A DNA stretch of 7,586 bases from CAYHZG01 sp964361105 (GTDB taxonomy: Bacteria > Patescibacteriota > Minisyncoccia > 2-02-FULL-40-12): the NCBI GenBank assembly GCA_964361105.1, contig CAYHZG010000023.1, positions 1-7,586 on the forward strand. Reading direction: 5' to 3'. Numbering within the stretch: position 1 is the first letter of the stretch; each line of letters opens with the position of its first letter. A program made the translations under genes and the position numbers. Positions 3,956 through 7,586 of the stretch are shown here, in pieces. Under the pieces are notes generated by a model, which saw only the letters and a program-made list of their open reading frames with translations, ran no database searches and was not told where the DNA came from.

Positions 3956-4945
3956 TTAAGGCTTTCTTTTTATAACTCTTTTCACTGCTTCCTTTATATC
4001 TTTCACCCCCATCCCGAATTTTTCAACCAACTCCCAGGGCTCACCGGATTCGCCGAATCGGTCATTTACGCCGATGAATTCCTGCGGCACCGGATAATTT
4101 TTTGATAAAACTTCAGCCACAGCTGAACCCAGACCACCATTCACCTGGTGTTCTTCAACCGAAACTACTGCTTGGGTTTCTTTAGCGGCCTTAATAATCG
4201 TTTCTGAATCAATCGGCTTCACTGTGTGGCTATTTATCACCATTGCCTCTATTCCCTCCTTTGATAACTCTTCGGCCGCAACCAAGGCATTATATAAAAG
4301 CATGCCGCAGCCGATTATAGCTGCGTCTTTTCCATGTCTGAAAATTTCTGCTCTTCCAATTTGAAACGGCGTATCTTTGGTGGTAAAAACAGGCGACTTC
4401 TCGCGGCCAAAACGAATATATGCCGGCCCTGGAACAAAAGCTGCGGCCACAGTTGCTTTCTGGGCCTCAATCGCATCACAAGGCACCAAAACCGTCATTC
4501 GCGGCATAACCCGCATCAAAGCAATATCTTCAAGGGCCTGATGAGTAGCGCCATCCGGCCCAACTGAAATACCAGCATGAGCTCCGCCGATTTTCACCGG
4601 CACATTATTTATGGCAATCGTGGTTCTTATCTGCTCGTTATTTCTTCCAGGACTAAAAGCGGCATAAGAAGAAATGAAAGGAATTTTTCCGTAATTAGCC
4701 ATTCCGGCGGCCACGGTAGCCATATTTTGTTCCGCCACCCCCAGCTCAACAAATCTTTCCGGAAACTTTTCAGCAAACCATAAGGACCGAGTTGATTCAG
4801 TTAAGTCAGCGCACAAAACCACGACCCGCTCATCTTTTTCTCCGGCTTCAACTAAGCCCTTACCATAGCCATCGCGGGTCGCCGCCATCTGGAGTTTTGA
4901 CTTGTCCAATAAATTATCTATAAGATATGCCTCTTTAGTTATCAT
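3956..4945 (-). CDS. Transketolase C-terminal subunit (pyrimidine-binding plus C-terminal domains)
   Basis: A 329-residue protein matching the C-terminal half of transketolase. The ThDP pyrimidine-binding domain spans about 20-185. It has VLCADLTES at 43-51, the catalytic Glu72 in GVAEQNM (69-75) that activates the cofactor, and G-A-H-A-G-I-S-V-G-P-D-G-A-T-H-Q (121-136). The C-terminal domain spans about 195-325, with VEEHQVNGGLG at 263-273. Paired with an N-terminal subunit that binds the ThDP diphosphate, it transfers two-carbon units in the non-oxidative pentose phosphate pathway. That partner gene is not adjacent: the upstream neighbour is an RskA-like protein. The ATG at 4945 has no clear Shine-Dalgarno, but its N-terminal length fits the family. 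Alternatives such as DXS C-terminal halves fit less well. Confidence 0.92.
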   Translation of the reverse strand: MITKEAYLIDNLLDKSKLQMAATRDGYGKGLVEAGEKDERVVVLCADLTESTRSLWFAEKFPERFVELGVAEQNMATVAAGMANYGKIPFISSYAAFSPGRNNEQIRTTIAINNVPVKIGGAHAGISVGPDGATHQALEDIALMRVMPRMTVLVPCDAIEAQKATVAAAFVPGPAYIRFGREKSPVFTTKDTPFQIGRAEIFRHGKDAAIIGCGMLLYNALVAAEELSKEGIEAMVINSHTVKPIDSETIIKAAKETQAVVSVEEHQVNGGLGSAVAEVLSKNYPVPQEFIGVNDRFGESGEPWELVEKFGMGVKDIKEAVKRVIKRKP

Positions 4946-4954
4946 AACTAATTT

Positions 4955-5046
4955 AGTCCCGATTTTGTTCCCGATTCAGAATCGGGATTACAAAATCGAG
5001 GATCCTCGATTCAGTAGCCGAGCTTTGCTCGGACTGAATCGGGACT
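4955..5046. repeat. Composite palindrome 1 (AATCGAGGATCCTCGATT core)
   Basis: Nested inverted repeats fill the 119 bp between two genes. The outer arms are AGTCCCGATT (4955-4964) and AATCGGGACT (5037-5046). Within them are TCCCGATTCAGAATCGGGA (4969-4987) and a perfect 18-bp palindrome AATCGAGGATCCTCGATT (4994-5011). The hairpin GATTCAGT-AG-CCGAGC-TTT-GCTCGG-ACTGAATC spans 5008-5040. The same outer arms and core recur at 6523-6584. It could stop transcription in either direction, but there is no U-tract. It looks like a REP-type intergenic palindromic repeat. Confidence 0.8.
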
Positions 5047-5064
5047 TCCGGGTTCAACATAAAA

Positions 5065-5559
5065 CTATTGATTAACCACTGACAAGTCGCCGTCTAAAAT
5101 ATGCTTCTCCGGTTTTTTATCATCGACTTCTTCCAGAGTAATGACCACAAAATTATGTTCCGGATAATCTTTGGTATCTTCAAATTTAAGAATGTAAGCC
5201 CCGCCTTCTTTGGTCATTTTACCAGTTGAGAAAAAGTTGACGACCTTACCTCCTTCTTTTTTAACCAGCCAGCCCTCGTAAAATTTACCCGATGGCGGAT
5301 CAGGAATTAAGGTGATTACTGAATGAGTGAATTTTCCATTTTCAAACAAAGTCTGGGCCATGCCGCTGCCTTGGCCGCCGGAAACATCTTTCAGTTCACC
5401 CTGCTTTCGAACTTTTTCCATCGCCCCCTGAACCGGAGTCGGGGTCGCCGTCGGAGTAATTTGAGGTGCCGTTAAATCTCCAACTTCCTTTCTATCAGCA
5501 AAAATAAAAATTACAACGCCCAAAACAACAATCAAAACGATTATAAATAATACCTTCAT
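5065..5559 (-). CDS. Membrane-anchored protein with RskA C-terminal-like (anti-sigma-K-like) domain
   Basis: A 164-residue protein. An N-terminal transmembrane helix (3-20) is followed by a Thr/Pro-rich linker (APQITPTATPTPVQ, 31-44) and a beta-rich domain (about 58-157). That domain carries the pattern of the RskA C-terminal domain: PDPPSGKFYEGWLV (86-99) matches the family's 'LPPPPxGKxYxxWLV', and VVITLEEVDDKKPEKHILDG (138-157) matches its 'VxVTLEPxGGxxxPxxxxLxG'. The domain would lie outside the membrane. In full RskA proteins it belongs to an anti-sigma factor, but here there is no cytoplasmic sigma-binding domain and no sigma gene nearby, so a regulatory role should not be assumed. The ATG follows the stop of the upstream membrane-protein gene by 3 nt (TAA-ATT-ATG), so the two are co-transcribed. 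Confidence 0.8.
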   Translation of the reverse strand: MKVLFIIVLIVVLGVVIFIFADRKEVGDLTAPQITPTATPTPVQGAMEKVRKQGELKDVSGGQGSGMAQTLFENGKFTHSVITLIPDPPSGKFYEGWLVKKEGGKVVNFFSTGKMTKEGGAYILKFEDTKDYPEHNFVVITLEEVDDKKPEKHILDGDLSVVNQ

Positions 5560-5562
5560 AAT

Positions 5563-5757
5563 TTACTTGTGGTAAATTGCTCCCAACTTAAACCAAATGG
5601 CAATTGCCAAAAGACCAATTCCTCCAAAATAAAAATCCTTGTGATCAAAACCAAACCACAAAGTATCAGCCCAAAATACAACCAAAGCCAGAACAAAGAG
5701 AACAATCCCTACAAATCCGGCGGCAACTCCCCAATTTGATAATGTTTTGTGATTCAT
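5563..5757 (-). CDS. Small two-helix membrane protein, unknown function
   Basis: A 64-residue hydrophobic protein with two predicted transmembrane helices (about 9-29 and 45-61), joined by a polar, aromatic loop (WADTLWFGFDHKDFYF). The termini are short (MNHKTLSNW and IYHK). I recognise no family. Its stop is 3 nt from the ATG of the RskA-like gene, so the pair probably functions or at least is expressed together. ATG at 5757 has no evident Shine-Dalgarno. An inverted repeat at 5788-5808 lies about 30 nt upstream. Confidence 0.66.
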   Translation of the reverse strand: MNHKTLSNWGVAAGFVGIVLFVLALVVFWADTLWFGFDHKDFYFGGIGLLAIAIWFKLGAIYHK

Positions 5758-5787
5758 CCCGTACGAAATAGCTGCTACGCAGTTATA

Positions 5788-5808
5788 TACATAAGTTATA
5801 CTTACGTA
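5788..5808. promoter_or_regulatory. Candidate operator: inverted repeat TACATAAGT-TAT-ACTTACGTA
   Basis: Nine-base arms (5788-5796 and 5800-5808) with one mismatch flank a 3-nt centre. It lies upstream of the two-gene membrane-protein unit, next to TATAAC-like -10 candidates on the minus strand; no good -35 is visible. The size and symmetry fit a dimeric regulator site. No regulator gene is in the window. Confidence 0.35.
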
Positions 5809-5834
5809 CCATACTATTAATTAAGATTTAGCGC

Positions 5835-5874
5835 TGAATCCCGAACCCGTTAGGGCTATTTCGTTCGGGATTCA
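5835..5874 (-). terminator. Hairpin after rnhB, probable terminator
   Basis: A perfect 12-bp inverted repeat TGAATCCCGAAC / GTTCGGGATTCA (5835-5846 / 5863-5874) with a 16-nt loop, starting 5 nt after the rnhB stop. The U-rich stretch that should follow on the minus strand is weak (GCGCTAAATCTTAATTAA), so this is either a poor intrinsic terminator or another intergenic palindrome. Its arms resemble the TCCCGATTC modules of the composite palindromes. Confidence 0.45.
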
Positions 5875-5879
5875 TGCCT

Positions 5880-6506
5880 TTAAAACCTAAATGAAAACCT
5901 ATGAATCGGGGATCGACCATATCTTGAAAGCATCCCCCGATGGAATTTTGTTCCGTAACCTTTGTGTTTTTCAAAGCCATATCTTGGGAATCTCTTGGCA
6001 TATCTTACCATCATTTTATCCCTGAAAACCTTGGCAATCAATGAAGCGCAAGCAATTGAAAAAATCTTTCTATCGCCTTTAATGATTGGCATCTGTTTTA
6101 ATTCTAAACCCTTAATTTCATTTTTACCATCCACAAGAACAAAAGCTTTTTGTTCTTTGCTATGGCTTAATCTTTTAATCGCTCTCCTCATTGCTAAACG
6201 AGCCGCCTGATAGATATTGATTCTATCAATCGTTTTGGGGAAACAGTATCCAATCTCGTATTTGAAGTTTTTCTTCTTTAAAAGTTCTCGAACGAAATTT
6301 TCTCTTTGATGAGAAGCAAGCAATTTTGAATCGCGAAGCCAATGCAAATTTTTATGTTTTTTTCGGAAAAATTTCTTATTGAACCAAACCGCGCAAACCA
6401 CCACCGGCCCGGCCAAAGATCCCATCCCAACCTCATCCACGGCGATGATTTTTCTGTAGCCCCGACTGAAAAGTGATTTTTCTAATGTCTTATGAGGTAA
6501 TCGCAT
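5880..6506 (-). CDS. rnhB: Ribonuclease HII
   Basis: A 208-residue protein of normal family length. It cleaves RNA in RNA-DNA hybrids and removes single ribonucleotides from DNA. Motifs: VDEVGMGSLAGPVVV (23-37) with catalytic D24 and E25; LRDSKLL (57-63); the third catalytic Asp in LVDGK (D126); then IKGDRKIFSIACASLIAK (142-159) with RD ending at the fourth Asp (D163); and YGFEKHKGYGT at 176-186. One oddity is the GRG motif after the DE pair, which reads GMG (27-29); that Arg contacts the RNA-DNA junction in known structures. ATG at 6506 has only a weak ribosome-binding site. Composite palindrome 2 lies 17 nt upstream and separates it from the methyltransferase gene. Confidence 0.93.
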   Translation of the reverse strand: MRLPHKTLEKSLFSRGYRKIIAVDEVGMGSLAGPVVVCAVWFNKKFFRKKHKNLHWLRDSKLLASHQRENFVRELLKKKNFKYEIGYCFPKTIDRINIYQAARLAMRRAIKRLSHSKEQKAFVLVDGKNEIKGLELKQMPIIKGDRKIFSIACASLIAKVFRDKMMVRYAKRFPRYGFEKHKGYGTKFHRGMLSRYGRSPIHRFSFRF

Positions 6507-6522
6507 AGACGGCTATTCCAAA

Positions 6523-6584
6523 TGTCCCGATTTTTGACTTCAAAAATCGAGGATCCTCGATTTTGTTAAAACAAAATCGGGACA
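6523..6584. repeat. Composite palindrome 2 (AATCGAGGATCCTCGATT core)
   Basis: The outer arms TGTCCCGATTTT (6523-6534) and AAAATCGGGACA (6573-6584) form a perfect 12-bp inverted repeat. Inside, a perfect 22-bp palindrome spans 6543-6564, with GGATCC at its centre. CGATTTTTGA/TCAAAAATCG (6529-6538 / 6540-6549) and CGATTTTG/CAAAATCG can also pair locally. It has the same design and core as 4955-5046 and fills the gap between the methyltransferase gene and rnhB. Confidence 0.8.
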
Positions 6585-6588
6585 ACCT

Positions 6589-7065
6589 TTAGCGTAGCAA
6601 CTGATATAATGCAATACCAGTTGCTACGCTTACATTCAGAGATTCTTTTTTGCCATACATCGGTATAAAAATTTGGTCATCACAATATTTTAAAATTTTG
6701 GGACTCAAACCCTTAACCTCATTGCCGACTACTAAAACTATAGAATAATTTTTAGGTTTTTTAAATTTGAAGATGTTCATACTTTTTTTCGTCTGTTCCA
6801 ATGCAACAATTTTTAATTTTTCCTTGTCCGCCGTAGCTTTAGCGAAGGAGGATAAAAGCCGCCAGGTTTGTTTATGATATTCCCACGGAATCCATTTTTC
6901 CGCGCCAAGCGCAGTCTTTGAAATTTTCTCGTGAGGCGGGGCAGGGGTAATCCCGCAAAGATAAATTTTAGAAACGCCGGCGGCATCTGCCGTCCTAAAA
7001 ATTGACCCCACATTTTCCCGACTCCGAATGTTATCCAAAACAACATAAAGTTTATTTTTTATCAT
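6589..7065 (-). CDS. SpoU/TrmH-family RNA 2'-O-methyltransferase (SPOUT)
   Basis: A 158-residue protein consisting of the SpoU domain alone. All three SPOUT motifs are present: NIRSRENVGSIFRTADAAGV (12-31) with catalytic R24, LVVGNEVKGLS (111-121) with N115/E116, and IPMYGKKESLNVSVATGIAL (134-153) with N144. The last two motifs build the trefoil knot that binds S-adenosylmethionine. It should methylate a ribose in tRNA or rRNA; the target cannot be told from sequence, so no gene symbol is given. Residues 72-81 (SSFAKATADK) are an in-frame insert encoded by a palindromic repeat, located in a loop between motifs 1 and 2 and therefore probably tolerated. ATG at 7065 lies in AT-rich DNA without a Shine-Dalgarno. 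The gene is divergent from the plus-strand gene at 7164, with a shared 98-bp upstream region. Confidence 0.92.
   Translation of the reverse strand: MIKNKLYVVLDNIRSRENVGSIFRTADAAGVSKIYLCGITPAPPHEKISKTALGAEKWIPWEYHKQTWRLLSSFAKATADKEKLKIVALEQTKKSMNIFKFKKPKNYSIVLVVGNEVKGLSPKILKYCDDQIFIPMYGKKESLNVSVATGIALYQLLR
6828..6851. repeat. Intragenic palindromic repeat encoding SFAKATAD
   Basis: CCGCCGTAGC (6828-6837), TTTA and GCGAAGGAGG (6842-6851) form an imperfect palindrome in which paired and unpaired positions alternate. It is inserted in frame in the methyltransferase gene. Its GC-rich composition stands out from the AT-rich surrounding codons. From memory, the same nucleotide and peptide motif (S-F-A-K-[AT/AS]-A-D-K) recurs inside unrelated proteins of many CPR genomes. 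Confidence 0.75.
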
Positions 7066-7111
7066 TAAATATTAGCTTAATAAATAAATTGATTTAAGGT
7101 CAAATAAAAAC

Positions 7112-7140
7112 TTGACATAAAATTATAAACAATATAAGAT
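7112..7140 (+). promoter_or_regulatory. Sigma70-type promoter of the 75-aa protein gene
   Basis: Consensus -35 TTGACA (7112-7117), 17-nt spacer, -10 TAAGAT (7135-7140). The start near 7147 gives a short leader with GAGGGGG (7152-7158) 5 nt before the ATG. A TTGACC on the minus strand (7103-7098) could be the -35 of a divergent methyltransferase promoter, but no good -10 follows it. Confidence 0.7.
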
Positions 7141-7163
7141 GTAAACTACTTGAGGGGGTTTTT

Positions 7164-7391
7164 ATGGTAAGCGCCGAAGAAATAGTTCGGGCAGCAAAAC
7201 AGTCCATGGAGGCTTCCGGTGATCACAAATGTTGGGCGAGAAAAGAAGAAATGCTCGCCCTTATTGCCGCCGGGGCTCGAGTAATTAGGAACTTCCAACA
7301 ATACAACGGCACATACGTCATCGAAGTCATCTACGAAGAAATTAGCTTCACCCACACAAGCCGCGACCCGCTCCTTCCAACTATCCACTAA
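7164..7391 (+). CDS. 75-aa soluble protein, unknown function
   Basis: The only plus-strand gene in the window. It encodes 75 residues: an amphipathic helical N-terminal part (about 3-40, MVSAEEIVRAAKQSMEAS...ALIAAGARVI) and a C-terminal beta-rich part (NGTYVIEVIYEEISFTHTS, 48-66). There is one Cys and no membrane helix. I recognise no family. It is supported as a real gene by a consensus-like promoter, a strong GAGGGGG ribosome-binding site at 7152-7158, and a terminator pair downstream. Its codons are more GC-rich than those of the neighbouring methyltransferase gene. After the stop, a 7-bp inverted repeat CCGCTGG/CCAGCGG (7422-7428 / 7444-7450) precedes the terminator. Confidence 0.75.
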   Translation: MVSAEEIVRAAKQSMEASGDHKCWARKEEMLALIAAGARVIRNFQQYNGTYVIEVIYEEISFTHTSRDPLLPTIH

Positions 7392-7454
7392 GACAATCTG
7401 TGCTTGGTGGAAAATAACCGACCGCTGGATTACCTCTCGCGCACCAGCGGCCAG

Positions 7455-7487
7455 CCCCGTCTGATCTATAGGCGGGGTTTTCGTTTT
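7455..7487 (+). terminator. Intrinsic terminator of the 75-aa protein gene
   Basis: CCCCGTCT (7455-7462), loop GATCTAT and AGGCGGGG (7470-7477) form an 8-bp stem with one T-G pair, followed by TTTTCGTTTTT. It lies 63 nt after the stop codon. Confidence 0.85.
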
Positions 7488-7502
7488 TAGTGAAAAGAAA
7501 AA

Positions 7503-7531
7503 AGCCGGCCCCGAAAGGTCGGCTTGTTTTT
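7503..7531 (+). terminator. Second hairpin terminator, possibly bidirectional
   Basis: AGCCGGCC (7503-7510), loop CCGAAA and GGTCGGCT (7517-7524) form an 8-bp stem with one wobble. It is followed by TGTTTTT and preceded by AAAAGAAAAA, so it can also read as a terminator on the minus strand, for a gene lying beyond the right edge. Confidence 0.75.
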
Positions 7532-7549
7532 AGGATGGTGGGTGGGGTG

Positions 7550-7586
7550 GAACGAGCGAACTCGAGAACGATCGGAAGATCGAACG
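7550..7586. repeat. GAACGA-periodic hairpin stretch at the window edge
   Basis: GAACG recurs every 16 nt (7550, 7566, 7582). Between the recurrences lie two small hairpins with tetraloops: CGAG-CGAA-CTCG (7553-7564) and CGATC-GGAA-GATCG (7569-7582). The pattern is cut by the end of the window, so I cannot tell whether it is a tandem array or the edge of a gene. Confidence 0.4.

Noticed and set aside
4956..5060. Minus-strand 35-codon ORF beginning MLNPEVPIQS after the RskA-like gene
   Set aside because: It is made almost wholly of the composite palindrome, with no ribosome-binding site. The similar MLN start to the 37-aa ORF is probably chance.
7532..7586. Partial minus-strand tRNA at the right edge
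   Set aside because: No T-arm with a TTCRA loop could be aligned with a 7-bp acceptor strand. The CGAACTCG is part of a small hairpin.

Overview
The window looks like chromosomal DNA of a Candidate Phyla Radiation (Patescibacteria) bacterium, probably Parcubacteria-like. The reasons are the compact operons with 1-4 nt gene junctions, tRNA genes without encoded CCA, a stand-alone C-terminal transketolase half, and an in-frame palindromic insert encoding SFAKATADK. I know that insert from memory as common in CPR proteins. No rRNA or other marker is present to place the organism more precisely.

Layout, left to right. Everything up to 7065 that codes for protein or tRNA is on the minus strand. 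(1) 1-1195: an operon hicB-hicA-rmuC (rmuC runs off the left edge), with its own nearly leaderless promoter. (2) 1232-1666: a single-gene unit for a 93-aa membrane-anchored protein, with a strong extended -10 promoter and a terminator. (3) 1776-1954: the first of two copies of a long structured element. (4) 1956-2521: a YkuK/DUF458-type RNase H-like protein with its own promoter. (5) 2524-3730: a mixed tRNA/protein unit, promoter - tRNA-Ile(GAT) - HD-domain protein - tRNA-Ala(TGC) - 37-aa membrane peptide - KGG-repeat stress-type protein - terminator. (6) 3780-3955: the second copy of the structured element. (7) 3956-4945: the transketolase C-terminal subunit. (8) 4955-5874: a composite palindrome, then a two-gene unit (two-helix membrane protein and a membrane-anchored RskA-like domain protein). 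(9) 5880-7065: rnhB and a trmH/SpoU-type methyltransferase gene, separated by a second composite palindrome. (10) 7112-7531: a divergent plus-strand unit encoding a 75-aa unknown protein, followed by two terminators.

The most notable signal is the pair of ~176-179 nt elements at 1776-1954 and 3780-3955. Both fold into the same long multi-helix hairpin. They share loop sequences while several helices differ by compensatory changes. Both are preceded by GTGA on the plus strand, and both end within 1 nt of the stop codon of a minus-strand gene. I interpret them as mobile, ORF-less structured RNA elements, most likely of the HEARO / IscB omega-RNA type. The fold and the duplication are read directly from the sequence; the family name is inference.

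A second theme is tight coupling. hicA and rmuC overlap as TAATG. The HD gene is fitted between two tRNA genes with almost no spacer. The Shine-Dalgarno of the KGG gene lies in the last codons of an upstream 37-aa ORF and inside a small hairpin. A third theme is palindromic repeats: two intergenic composites centred on the same AATCGAGGATCCTCGATT core, plus the intragenic one in the methyltransferase gene.
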